NCBI RefSeq assembly: GCF_000335475.2
Contig: NZ_ANAH02000006.1
Coordinates: 62,001-126,000 of the forward strand
Direction of reading: 5' to 3'
Origin: Cystobacter fuscus DSM 2262
GTDB lineage: Bacteria > Myxococcota > Myxococcia > Myxococcales > Myxococcaceae
DNA: 64,000 nt
Each line of letters starts with the position of its first letter. Position 1 is the stretch's first letter. The notes beneath the pieces are model-generated. The model saw only the letters and a list, made by a program, of their open reading frames with translations. It ran no database searches and had not been told where the DNA came from. The translations under genes were made by a program, and so were the position numbers. Below, one piece after another: positions 44,574-52,725 of this stretch.

Positions 44574-46295
44574 GTGAAAGAGTCCCGCTACCAGCTGGTG
44601 CGTCCGCTCGCCGTGGGAGGCATGGCGGAGCTGTTCCTCGGCAAGACGCGGGGCGCGGGCGGCTTCGAGAAGCCCGTGGCCATCAAGCGCATGCTGCCGC
44701 ACCTGGCCAGGGATCCCACGCTCACCCGGATGTTCCTCGCCGAGGCGCGGCTCGCCACGCACCTGCAGCACCAGAACATCGCCAGCGTCTACGACGTGGG
44801 CAGCAGCGCCGAGGGCCTCTTCCTCGTCATGGAGCTGGTGGAGGGCTGGGACCTGAGCGTGCTGCTGCGCCACGCCCTGCACCACGGCCAGCGCTTCCCC
44901 CCGCACCTGGTGGCCTTCATCGGCACCCAGGTGCTCGCCGGACTCGTGCACGCCTACCGCCGCCTGCACGAGGGCCGCCCCGTGCTCACCGCCCACCGCG
45001 ACGTGTCGCCCTCCAACATCCTCGTGTCGCGCGAGGGCGAGGTGAAGGTGACGGACTTCGGCATCGCCCGCATCGAAGGCGTCTCCGTGGGCTCCCAGCC
45101 CGGCACCTTCAAGGGCAAGCTGCCCTACTCCGCGCCCGAGGTGCTCCAGGGCGGGCCCGCCACCGCCGCGAGCGATCAATTCGCGCTCGGCATCGTGCTC
45201 CATGAGCTGCTCTCCGGACGCCACCCCTTCGAGCCGGGTGAGTCGGCGGATTCCATGGCGCTCGCCCTGGCCATCATCCAGCAGGAGCCCGCGCCCCTTG
45301 CGGAGGTTCCCCCCGCCTTGCACGCGGTGATTTTGCGCGCCCTGGCCCGTGCCCCCGCCCAGCGCTTCCCCCGGCCCGAGGACATGGCCGAGGCCCTGTC
45401 GCGCTACCTCGCCCAGAGCGGCGAGCCCGCCAGTTCGCACGCCCTGGCCGGCTTCATCGCCCAGCTCCACCCGCCCCCCACGCTGCTCGAACGGGAAGAG
45501 CCCGCCGAGCAGCCCCATGCGCAGACCCACACCCTTCCGCACCTCACCCTTTCCCCCAACGCCATGAAAACTCCCAACTCCGAGCTCCCGCCCGAGGAGG
45601 ACTGGGATGAGGTGCCAGGTGGCCCCGCGCTCAGCACGAGTGGACAGGTCGTCCGGACCGAGCCCGAGTCCACCCCCCCACTCGCCTCGCGCTGCGCTCA
45701 TTGCCATGCCCCTCTTCCCGCGGACGGAGCCCGGTGCTCGCGGTGCGGCCAGACCCAGTCCCCCGTCATCTCCCCCCTCGGCCGGGACGACACACCGCTC
45801 GAGCTCGCGTCCCCCTCCCGGACACCGGAGCCGGCGGAGTTCTCCCCGCTGGAGCTCGGCGGGCCACGAGCCGCCCAGGCCGAACTCCCGCGGCTCGCCG
45901 AACGGGCTCCCCGGCCCCAAAACACCTATGTGCCGGTCGACATGCGCGGCCCCTGGCGCCGGCGCCTGCGCTCCCTGCTGACGACGCTGCTCGTGCTGGG
46001 AGCCGTCGGCGGAGCGCTCTGGGTGGCATGGCCCCACGCGGGGCCCCTGCTCGCGCGGCTGCGCGCCTCCCTGGGCGTCGCGCCCCACACCGCCATCCTC
46101 TCCATCCAGAGCACCCCCTCGGGCGCCACGGTGAGCGTGGACGGCAAGGTGGTGGGCACCACGCCCCTGTTCATCGACAACATCTACCCCGAGCAGGACA
46201 TCCCCGTGCGGCTCACCCTCAAGGGCTACAAGCCCTGGAAGGGCACCTTCACGGGAAACCAGCCGGTGTCGCTCGACGTCCAGCTCAAGCGCTGA
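44574..46295 (+). CDS. Ser/Thr protein kinase with zinc ribbon and PEGA domain
   Basis: A 573-residue membrane kinase. Kinase domain about 7-285: K38 (VAIKRML), HRDVSPSN (about 142-149), DFGIAR (about 161) and PYSAPEVL. A P/E-rich linker follows, then a zinc-ribbon-like CAHC/CSRC pair (about 374-391), one TM (about 463-490) and a C-terminal PEGA domain (about 506-570; LSIQSTPSGATVSVDGKVVGTTPL). PEGA domains usually bind envelope material, so the domain would be outside. GTG 44574 is the start. Myxobacteria carry many kinases of this kind. Confidence 0.93.
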   Translation: MKESRYQLVRPLAVGGMAELFLGKTRGAGGFEKPVAIKRMLPHLARDPTLTRMFLAEARLATHLQHQNIASVYDVGSSAEGLFLVMELVEGWDLSVLLRHALHHGQRFPPHLVAFIGTQVLAGLVHAYRRLHEGRPVLTAHRDVSPSNILVSREGEVKVTDFGIARIEGVSVGSQPGTFKGKLPYSAPEVLQGGPATAASDQFALGIVLHELLSGRHPFEPGESADSMALALAIIQQEPAPLAEVPPALHAVILRALARAPAQRFPRPEDMAEALSRYLAQSGEPASSHALAGFIAQLHPPPTLLEREEPAEQPHAQTHTLPHLTLSPNAMKTPNSELPPEEDWDEVPGGPALSTSGQVVRTEPESTPPLASRCAHCHAPLPADGARCSRCGQTQSPVISPLGRDDTPLELASPSRTPEPAEFSPLELGGPRAAQAELPRLAERAPRPQNTYVPVDMRGPWRRRLRSLLTTLLVLGAVGGALWVAWPHAGPLLARLRASLGVAPHTAILSIQSTPSGATVSVDGKVVGTTPLFIDNIYPEQDIPVRLTLKGYKPWKGTFTGNQPVSLDVQLKR

Positions 46296-46320
46296 GGGCG
46301 GCGGGCCCGGGGCCCACCGC

Positions 46321-46848
46321 TCACTTCACCAGACGCAGGTGGCCCCGCCGGGGCTCGGGCGGCTCGTCCTTGGGGCCCTCGGCCTCGGAGGGCGGCAGCG
46401 GCGCCTCGGACTCTGGCGGAGGCAGCACCTCGCGCAGCACGGCCCGGGGACGCTCCATGGGCGCCGGGGGCGGACTCGCCGGCTCCGGCATGCCCTCGGG
46501 CACCTTGGACGTCACCATCGACTGTTGGAGCAGCTCGGCCGGCATGTCGTCCGGGTACGCCCAGGACTCCTTCGTCACGTGGCTGGTGACGGCGAAGAGC
46601 GAGGACCAGGGCACGGCCACCTTGAAGCGGCTCCCCGAGAAGCTCAGCGTGCAGCGCACGCCCCACTCCCCCACCGTCAGATCCGGCGGATCGAACCGGT
46701 AGGAGAGGTTGAGGCGCAGGTGGGACTCACTGCGCAGCGAGTGGGGGACGAGCACCCCCGGACGGCGCGCGTCCAGGTGGATCATCACCATCCCCCTGTC
46801 GAGCGCGGCGAGCAACCGCGCCTTCTTCTCGGGAACCTTATTGTCCAT
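46321..46848 (-). CDS. SspB-like ClpXP adaptor
   Basis: A 175-residue protein. The first 100 residues follow SspB: MVMIHLDARRPGVLVPHSLR, LRLNLSYRF, VRCTLSFSGSRFKVAVPWSSLFAVTS. The rest is a P/E-rich, acidic tail ending in GHLRLVK. In E. coli SspB binds the ssrA tag and delivers tagged proteins to ClpX, docking through a short hydrophobic/basic C-terminal peptide (LRVVK); the LRLVK end here is strikingly similar. It lies 28 bases after smpB on the same strand, supporting a function in the tmRNA pathway. Confidence 0.8.
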   Translation of the reverse strand: MDNKVPEKKARLLAALDRGMVMIHLDARRPGVLVPHSLRSESHLRLNLSYRFDPPDLTVGEWGVRCTLSFSGSRFKVAVPWSSLFAVTSHVTKESWAYPDDMPAELLQQSMVTSKVPEGMPEPASPPPAPMERPRAVLREVLPPPESEAPLPPSEAEGPKDEPPEPRRGHLRLVK

Positions 46849-46876
46849 CGCCGTCGCCGGCGGGAGGGGGGGCGTC

Positions 46877-47374
46877 TCAGCGACGGCGCATCGCCCGGTC
46901 CATCTCCCGCTTCGTCTCCCGTTCCTTGATGTCCTGCCGTCTGTCTTCGTGGGTCTTCCCGCGGCACAGCCCGAGCTCCACCTTGGCCCGGCCCTGCTTG
47001 AAATACATGAGCAACGGGATGATGGAATAGCCGCGCTCGCGCACCTTCGCCATCCAGCGGTCGAGCTGCTCGCGGTGCAGCAGCAACTTCCGGCCCCGCA
47101 GGGGCTCGTGGGAGAAGAAGCTGGACGGGTTGTAGGTGCCGATGTGGGCGTTGAGCAGGTAGAGCTCGTCGCCCTTGGGCAGCGCGTACGCGTCCGACAG
47201 ATTGACCGTGCCGGCCCGCAGCGCCTTCACCTCGCTGCCGGTGAGCAACAGGCCCGCCTCCAGCTTCTCGTCCACGGAGTAGGTGGCGCGCGCCTTGCGG
47301 TTCTCCGTGATGACCCTGATGCCGGGCTCACCCGTCCCGCTCTTCCCGCCGCCCTTACCCTTCGCACCCGACAT
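46877..47374 (-). CDS. smpB: SsrA-binding protein SmpB
   Basis: A 165-residue tmRNA-binding protein required for trans-translation. Motifs: NRKARATYSVDEKLEAGLLLTGSEVKALR, GTVNLSDAYA, LLLHREQLDRW, LLMYFKQGRAKVELGLCRGKTHEDRR, and a basic C-terminal tail (ERETKREMDRAMRRR). The N-terminus has a 15-residue G/K-rich extension. It is 14 bases from panC and precedes the sspB-like gene; the cognate ssrA lies about 40 kb away in this window. Confidence 0.97.
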   Translation of the reverse strand: MSGAKGKGGGKSGTGEPGIRVITENRKARATYSVDEKLEAGLLLTGSEVKALRAGTVNLSDAYALPKGDELYLLNAHIGTYNPSSFFSHEPLRGRKLLLHREQLDRWMAKVRERGYSIIPLLMYFKQGRAKVELGLCRGKTHEDRRQDIKERETKREMDRAMRRR

Positions 47375-47388
47375 TCGCGCGTGTCCCT

Positions 47389-48243
47389 CTAGCCGCCGAT
47401 GGGCTGGTTGTCGATGAGCCGGGTCTTCCCGGCGAAGGCCGCGATGATCATCCTCGCGGGCTGCCCCGGCGTCACGGCGGACAGCGGCTTCAACGACGTG
47501 GCATCCACCAGCTCCACATAATCCTCGCGCAACCCCGCCGCCGCCAGTTCACGGCGCACCACGTCGACGAGCGCCGCGGCCTCGCGAGTGCCCCGCTGGT
47601 GGAGCGCCTGGGCGGCCGCCATTCCCCGCGACAGGGCGAGCGCCCGGTGACGCTCCTCCGGCGACAGGTAGGCATTGCGCGAACTCATGGCGAGCCCGTC
47701 CGGCTCACGCACGGTGGGCATGCCGACGATCTCCACCCCCAGGCACAGATCGCGCTCGAGGGCGCGGATGACCTGGAGCTGCTGGTAGTCCTTCTCGCCG
47801 AAGAGGGCCACCCGGGGCTTGAAGAGGCACAAGAGCTTCGTCACCACCGTGGCCACGCCCTGGAAGTGGCCGGGCCGGCGCGCACCGCACAGGCCCTGGC
47901 TCACCTCCCCCACCGTCACCGACGTCTGGAAGCCGGGCGGGTACATCTCCGCCGGCTCGGGGGTGAACACCGCCTCCGCGCCGGCACTGGCGCACTTGGT
48001 CAGGTCTCCCTCCAGGTCGCGCGGGTAGCGTGACAGGTCCTCGTTGGGACCGAACTGGGTGGGGTTGACGAAGATGGAGGCGGCGACGACGTCGGCCCGG
48101 CGGCGTCCCTCGCGCATCAATGACAGGTGGCCGTCGTGCAGGTAGCCCATGGTGGGCACCAGGGCCAGGCTCCGGCCCGAGCGGCGAAGCGACTCCACCC
48201 AGGCGGCGGTCTCGGCGACGGTGCGAAGGACGAGCGGGGCCAT
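47389..48243 (-). CDS. panC: Pantothenate synthetase
   Basis: A 284-residue enzyme that joins pantoate and beta-alanine with ATP. Motifs: VPTMGYLHDGHLSLM (HxGH-type nucleotide site), FVNPTQFGPNEDLSRYPR, FGEKDYQQL, and MSSRNAYLSPEER (KMSKS-like). The C-terminal LIDNQPIGG is short. ATG 48243 lies three bases after the panB stop, so the two are one operon. Confidence 0.96.
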   Translation of the reverse strand: MAPLVLRTVAETAAWVESLRRSGRSLALVPTMGYLHDGHLSLMREGRRRADVVAASIFVNPTQFGPNEDLSRYPRDLEGDLTKCASAGAEAVFTPEPAEMYPPGFQTSVTVGEVSQGLCGARRPGHFQGVATVVTKLLCLFKPRVALFGEKDYQQLQVIRALERDLCLGVEIVGMPTVREPDGLAMSSRNAYLSPEERHRALALSRGMAAAQALHQRGTREAAALVDVVRRELAAAGLREDYVELVDATSLKPLSAVTPGQPARMIIAAFAGKTRLIDNQPIGG

Positions 48244-48246
48244 GGG

Positions 48247-49152
48247 CTAGACCGGAGCTCCGTAGATGGGACCCACCTTGTCAGCCACCTCGGTGGGCAG
48301 CGCGTCCGAGACGGCCGGCTGCGTGGGCATCAGCCGCACGGGCTGCTTGCCCTTGAAGGAGTGCTCCTCGTCCGGGAAGTTGCCCGAGCGCACTTCGGAG
48401 AAGTAGGCGCCCGCCGCCTCGGTGATGGAGCCGTGCAGGTTGGTGAAGCGCTTGACGAACTTGGGCTTGAAGTCCGGATTCATTCCCAACAGGTCGTAAC
48501 AGACGAGCACCTGGCCATCGCAGTGCTTGCCGGCGCCGATGCCGATGGTGGGGATGGTGAGCTTCTGGGTGATCTGCCGCGCCAGATCCAGCGGCACGCC
48601 CTCGAGCACCAGCGAGAAGCACCCGGCGCGCTCCAGCGCGAGGGCATCGTCCACCATCTTGCGCGCGGCGTCCTCGTCGCGGCCCTGCACCACGTAGCCG
48701 CCCATCTTGTGCACCGACTGCGGCGTGAGACCCAGGTGCCCCATGACAGGGATGCTGGCGCGCACGATGGCCGACACGACGTCGGCGAACTCCGCGCCCC
48801 CCTCGAGCTTCACTCCGCCCACGTTGCCCTCGGACACCAGGCGGCCCGCGTTGCGCACCGCCTCCTGCACCGACACCTGGTAGCTCATGAAGGGCATGTC
48901 GCCCACCACCAGCGCCCGCTTCGTGCCCCGAGCGACCATGGCCGAGTGGTACACCATCTGATCCATGGTGACCGGCAGGGTGGAGTCGTGACCCTGGACG
49001 ACCATGCCCAGCGAGTCCCCGATGAGCAGAACGTCGGCTCCGGCCTCGTCGAACAGCCGGGCGAAGGTGGCATCGTAGGCCGTGACCATGCAGATCTTCT
49101 GTCCGGCCTGCTTCTGGCGCTTCAGCGTGTGGATGGTGACCTTGTCCTTCAC
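48247..49152 (-). CDS. panB: 3-methyl-2-oxobutanoate hydroxymethyltransferase
   Basis: A 301-residue enzyme for the first step of pantothenate synthesis (ketopantoate formation). Motifs: [39 protein letters not shown] (Mg-binding Asp), [10 protein letters not shown] and [23 protein letters not shown] 49152 has a perfect Shine-Dalgarno, AGGAGGT at 49164-49158. A hairpin lies in its leader. Operon with panC and probably smpB-sspB. Confidence 0.96.
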   Translation of the reverse strand: MKDKVTIHTLKRQKQAGQKICMVTAYDATFARLFDEAGADVLLIGDSLGMVVQGHDSTLPVTMDQMVYHSAMVARGTKRALVVGDMPFMSYQVSVQEAVRNAGRLVSEGNVGGVKLEGGAEFADVVSAIVRASIPVMGHLGLTPQSVHKMGGYVVQGRDEDAARKMVDDALALERAGCFSLVLEGVPLDLARQITQKLTIPTIGIGAGKHCDGQVLVCYDLLGMNPDFKPKFVKRFTNLHGSITEAAGAYFSEVRSGNFPDEEHSFKGKQPVRLMPTQPAVSDALPTEVADKVGPIYGAPV

Positions 49153-49203
49153 GGTTCACCTCCTAATGGTGAGGGGTAGGGTTCCTGCGGTGCGAGCATG
49201 GAC

Positions 49204-49239
49204 GTCCTTCACCGTCCCCCGAGGGGGATCGCCTTGGAC
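49204..49239 (-). promoter_or_regulatory. Hairpin in the panB leader
   Basis: GTCC (49204-49207) and GGAC (49236-49239) close a structure whose inner stem is TCCCCC (49215-49220) with GGGGGA (49223-49228) around a 2-base loop on this strand. It is 40-50 bases before the panB Shine-Dalgarno. It matches no riboswitch I know and may simply be a stable leader element. Confidence 0.35.
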
Positions 49240-49318
49240 GGCCACCGAGGAACACTCTAACGCCCTTGGGCTCGCCGTGGGGTCTCTCTTTGAGACCGGG
49301 CGGGCGAACGGGCGCCGC

Positions 49319-49942
49319 TCAGGCGCGTCTGCCCGGGGACACCTGCGCCCGGTCGATGGACGCCAGCAGACCCTGCAGGTCACCTTCGTCGTGGACGAAG
49401 TCGATGTCCGACGTGTCTACCACCAACAGCGGGGTCTCCGTGTAGCGGGAGAAGAAGTCGTTGTAGGCGTGGACGAGCTCCTCCAGATAGCCCGCGTCGA
49501 ACTGGCGCTCGAACTCGCGGCCCCGCTTCTTGATGCGGTGGAGCAGCACGTCCAGACGGGCCTTCAGGTAGATGACCAGGTCGGGCCGGGTCACCCGCGG
49601 CGCGAGCGCCTCGAAGACGCGCTCGTAGAGGGCCAGCTCGTGCGAGTCCAGCGTCAGGCACGCGAAGATGCGATCCTTGGCGAACAGGTAGTCGCTGACC
49701 GTCACCGACTGGAACAGGTCCGTCTGGAACAGCTCCTGCTGCTGCTTGAAGCGCGAGAGCAGGAAGAAGATCTGCGTCTGGAAGGCGTACTTCTGCCGGT
49801 CCGAGTAGAAATTGGCGAGGAAGGGATTCTCCTCGACGATCTCGAAGGTGCGCCGCGCGCCGAAGCGCCCGGCGAGGATGTCGGAGAGACTCGTCTTGCC
49901 GACGCCGATGGGCCCCTCGACCACGATGTAGCGGTTGTCCAT
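49319..49942 (-). CDS. Deoxynucleoside kinase (dNK/dGK family)
   Basis: A 207-residue kinase for nucleoside salvage. P-loop GPIGVGKT at 10-17; EENPFLANFY and DRIFACLTLD are family motifs (ERS-like lid region further on). Substrate preference (dA, dG or dC) cannot be read. ATG 49942 is used because the frame upstream (to 50140) is Arg/Ser-rich and not homologous; GGGAGG stands upstream. Confidence 0.9.
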   Translation of the reverse strand: MDNRYIVVEGPIGVGKTSLSDILAGRFGARRTFEIVEENPFLANFYSDRQKYAFQTQIFFLLSRFKQQQELFQTDLFQSVTVSDYLFAKDRIFACLTLDSHELALYERVFEALAPRVTRPDLVIYLKARLDVLLHRIKKRGREFERQFDAGYLEELVHAYNDFFSRYTETPLLVVDTSDIDFVHDEGDLQGLLASIDRAQVSPGRRA

Positions 49943-50156
49943 CCGCTTCGAGACCTCCCGAACTTCGCTGGAACTCCGCCCGGAAGCGCGGCCCCACGGC
50001 CACGGCCCACGGCGGGGCGCGGATAAGAGCACGGGAGCCGCGAGCGGGCAATGTTCGCGCGCCTCGCGAGCACGCCGGGCTTGACGGCCAAAGAGGCGTC
50101 CACTACCAGGGATGCCCACGCGCGGAAGCGAGCGGGACACGCGAGGATCTGGAGCG

Positions 50157-50423
50157 ATGAGCCGACGTCAGCGAGCGAGGACGATCACCGAGCTGGAGCC
50201 CTCCCCGGCCCCGGCCACCGGAACGACCGAGCCTCCCCCTCCGCCGGATCCCCTCTACGGGGTGGCCCTGCTCAAGATGGCCCTGGAGCTCAAGCGCCAG
50301 CGCGAGAGTTCTCCAGAGGAGATCCTCCGCGGCGTGCTCGCGCGCATGCGGCTGTCCGAGGGGGAGTTCCGCGCCTGGCTCGCGCAGCAGGGCGAGCTGG
50401 CCAAGGTGTTCGGCGGCCCTTGA
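50157..50423 (+). CDS. Small protein of unknown function
   Basis: Eighty-eight residues: an Arg-rich start (MSRRQRARTITELE), a P/A-rich stretch (PAPATGTTEPPPPPDP) and two helices (LKMALELKRQRESSPEEILR, MRLSEGEFRAWLAQQGELAK). No family recognised. GGAG precedes ATG 50157. It lies between the divergent kinase gene and a convergent unknown gene. Confidence 0.6.
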   Translation: MSRRQRARTITELEPSPAPATGTTEPPPPPDPLYGVALLKMALELKRQRESSPEEILRGVLARMRLSEGEFRAWLAQQGELAKVFGGP

Positions 50424-50439
50424 GCGCCCCCGGGCCCGC

Positions 50440-50838
50440 TCAGTGCGCGGCCAGCCAGCCCTGGAGGACGATGTCCACGGCGTTGCTCAGGGACTTGCAG
50501 AACGAGTACTCGGTGCGGAGCCGCTCCACGGGTGAAGCCGCCTCGAAGCGCCGCGTCTCGAAGAAGAGCGCGTACACCACCCGCTCCCCCACCTTGGAGC
50601 GGATGCCGAGGTGCTCGCCCTGCACGTCCATCTGCGGCAGCAGCATCCTATCCAACGAGCGGTACACCCGGGCCATGTCCCGCGTGGCGCCCACGAAGAC
50701 GTCCTCGTCGACCACGGGAATGGGTGCCGGGTCTCCCCACCGCAGGAGCACCTGTCCCTCCACGCACGCGAACACCGCGTACACCACGCCGAAGCGGTGG
50801 AGGATGGGCTCCAGGGTCTCCACGGGCAGGGGCTTCAT
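50440..50838 (-). CDS. Protein of unknown function, possible Roadblock-like fold
   Basis: A 132-residue protein of alternating strands and helices (LHRFGVVYAVFACVEGQVLLRWGD, DEDVFVGATRDMARVYRSLDRML, RVVYALFFETRRFEAASP). The pattern resembles Roadblock/LC7 dimers but without a decisive motif. ATG 50838 overlaps the rsmA stop (ATGA), so it is translated with rsmA; a GTG one codon upstream is an alternative. Confidence 0.6.
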   Translation of the reverse strand: MKPLPVETLEPILHRFGVVYAVFACVEGQVLLRWGDPAPIPVVDEDVFVGATRDMARVYRSLDRMLLPQMDVQGEHLGIRSKVGERVVYALFFETRRFEAASPVERLRTEYSFCKSLSNAVDIVLQGWLAAH

Positions 50839-51680
50839 CACGCGCCGCGCTCCTCCTCCACGGGCCCCAGCGCGCGCTCGAGGGCGGCGAACTCCACGGA
50901 CGAGAGCGTCTCCGCGCGCCGCGTGGAATCGATGCCCGCCGTCGCCAGGGCCGCGAGGAGCTGCTCGTGCGTGCCCAGCGACTTGTCGGACTTGAGCGAG
51001 TTGATGAGCGTCTTGCGGCGCTGGGCGAAGCCCGCCTTCACCACGCGGATGAAGCGCGCGCCATCCACCACCGGCGCCAGGGGCTCGGGGCGGCGGATGA
51101 GCCGCAGCACCGCCGAGTCCACCTTGGGCGGCGGATGGAAGCGCTCGGCCTCGATGTCGAAGAGGTTCTCCGCGCTGAAGTAGAGGCCGAGGATGGCGGT
51201 GAGCAGCCCGTACTCCCGCCCGCCCGGCTCCGCCGACAGCCGGTCCACCACTTCCTTCTGCAGGGTGAAGACGGCGCGCGTCACGTGCTCGCGCTGCTCG
51301 AGCACCTGGAAGAGGATGGAGCTCGTCAGGTGGTAGGGCAGATTGCCCGCGACCTTCACCTCGGGAGCACCCGCCACCTCGGCGAAGTCCACCGTGGCCG
51401 CGTTGCCATCCACCACGCGCACCCCGGGGATGGCCTCCTTCTCCAGCACCGCGATCATGTCGCGGTCCTTCTCCACCACCGTCACGGCCGCGCGCGTGGC
51501 GGCCAGGAAGCGCGTGAGGTGGCCCAGGCCCGGACCCAGCTCCACCACGGGCTCGCCCTCGCGCAACTCCAGCGCGTCGGCGATGGCCTCCAGCACGTCC
51601 GGATCTCCCAGGAAGTTCTGCCCCCAGCTGTGCTTGGCCCTCAGGCCATGGCGCTGGAGGATTTCACGAGGTGTCTGCAC
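50838..51680 (-). CDS. rsmA: 16S rRNA (adenine1518/1519-N6)-dimethyltransferase
   Basis: A 280-residue methyltransferase (KsgA) that dimethylates two adenines at the 3' end of 16S rRNA. Motifs: KHSWGQNFLGDPDVLEAIA, VVELGPGLGHLTRFL (SAM), KVAGNLPYHLTSSIL (NLPY), FHPPPKVDSAVLRL and AGFAQRRKTLINSL. GTG 51680 with GGAAGGA upstream is preferred; an in-frame extension to 51734 would overlap tsaD. Confidence 0.95.
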   Translation of the reverse strand: MQTPREILQRHGLRAKHSWGQNFLGDPDVLEAIADALELREGEPVVELGPGLGHLTRFLAATRAAVTVVEKDRDMIAVLEKEAIPGVRVVDGNAATVDFAEVAGAPEVKVAGNLPYHLTSSILFQVLEQREHVTRAVFTLQKEVVDRLSAEPGGREYGLLTAILGLYFSAENLFDIEAERFHPPPKVDSAVLRLIRRPEPLAPVVDGARFIRVVKAGFAQRRKTLINSLKSDKSLGTHEQLLAALATAGIDSTRRAETLSSVEFAALERALGPVEEERGA

Positions 51681-51693
51681 GAGATCCTTCCCT

Positions 51694-52692
51694 TCACATG
51701 CGCCAGGCGGGATCCGCGGACAGACTGAAGTCACCCCTCAGTCCCCGCCTCCAGGCCTCGTAGCCCGCCACGGCGATCATCGCCCCATTGTCCGTGCACA
51801 ACCGCACCGGGGGAAGAAAGAGCTTCAAGTTGCGCTCCTGGGCGCGCTCCAGGCAGAGCGAGCGCAGGCGCGAGTTGGCCGCCACACCGCCACACACCAC
51901 CAGGCGCTGGAGCCCGAGCCGACGCGCCGCGGCGACGAACTTCCGGCTCAACGCGTCCGCCACCGCCTCCTGGAAGGAAGCACACAGGTCCGCCAGGGCC
52001 TGGCCCTCGGGCAGGCCGTGCTTCTTCACGTGGTGCAGCACCGCCGTCTTCAACCCGGAGAAGGACCAGTCGAAGTTCTCCGCGCCGGGCAGCGCGCGGG
52101 GAAACCGGATGGCCTCCGGGTTGCCCTTCTGGGCGAGCTGATCGATGGGCAGGCCCCCTGGATAGGGCAGGCCGAGGATGCGCGCCGTCTTGTCATAGGC
52201 CTCGCCCGCGGCGTCGTCGCGGGTGCTGCCCACCAGCCGGTAGTGGCCATAGTCGCGCACCTCGTAGAGGCTGGTGTGCCCTCCGGACACCACGAGCCCG
52301 AGGAAGGGCGGCTCCGGGGCGTCCTCCAGCAGCCGGATGGCGAGCAGGTGACCCTCGAGGTGGTTGGCGCCCACGAAGGGCTTGCCGGTGGCGAGGCTCA
52401 GCGACTTGGCCACCTGCACGCCCACCAGGAGGGCGCCGATGAGGCCCGGGCCCGAGGTGACGGCGATGAGGTCCACGTCGTCGAGCGTCTTGCCCGCGCG
52501 CGTCAGCGCCTCGTGCAGCACGGGCATGACCTGCATCACGTGGTTGCGGCTGGCGAGCTCCGGCACCACCCCACCCCAGCGCCGGTGGATGTCCACCTGG
52601 GTGGAGACGACGTCGGAGAGCACCCGCCGGCCGTCCTCGACGAGGGCGGCGGCGGTTTCATCACAGGAGGTTTCGAGTCCGAGTACGAGCAA
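51694..52692 (-). CDS. tsaD: tRNA N6-threonylcarbamoyladenosine transferase
   Basis: A 332-residue Kae1/TsaD protein that, with TsaB and TsaE, makes t6A37 in tRNA. Motifs: LGLETSCDETAAALV, HLEGH (metal), VVSGGHTSLYEV, GEAYDKTARILGLPYPGG and CGGVAANSRLR. I start at TTG 52692: GAGAGG lies five bases before it and MLVLGLETSCDE matches the family; a GTG at 52698 is the alternative. tsaB and tsaE are not in the window. Confidence 0.95.
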   Translation of the reverse strand: MLVLGLETSCDETAAALVEDGRRVLSDVVSTQVDIHRRWGGVVPELASRNHVMQVMPVLHEALTRAGKTLDDVDLIAVTSGPGLIGALLVGVQVAKSLSLATGKPFVGANHLEGHLLAIRLLEDAPEPPFLGLVVSGGHTSLYEVRDYGHYRLVGSTRDDAAGEAYDKTARILGLPYPGGLPIDQLAQKGNPEAIRFPRALPGAENFDWSFSGLKTAVLHHVKKHGLPEGQALADLCASFQEAVADALSRKFVAAARRLGLQRLVVCGGVAANSRLRSLCLERAQERNLKLFLPPVRLCTDNGAMIAVAGYEAWRRGLRGDFSLSADPAWRM

Positions 52693-52725
52693 GGGCACCT
52701 CTCTACCAGGAGCCCGCCGTCGCGC

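Noticed and set aside
49160-49300. Known riboswitch (TPP, cobalamin, SAM) before panB
   Set aside because: None of the conserved cores of these classes is visible; only a generic GC hairpin.
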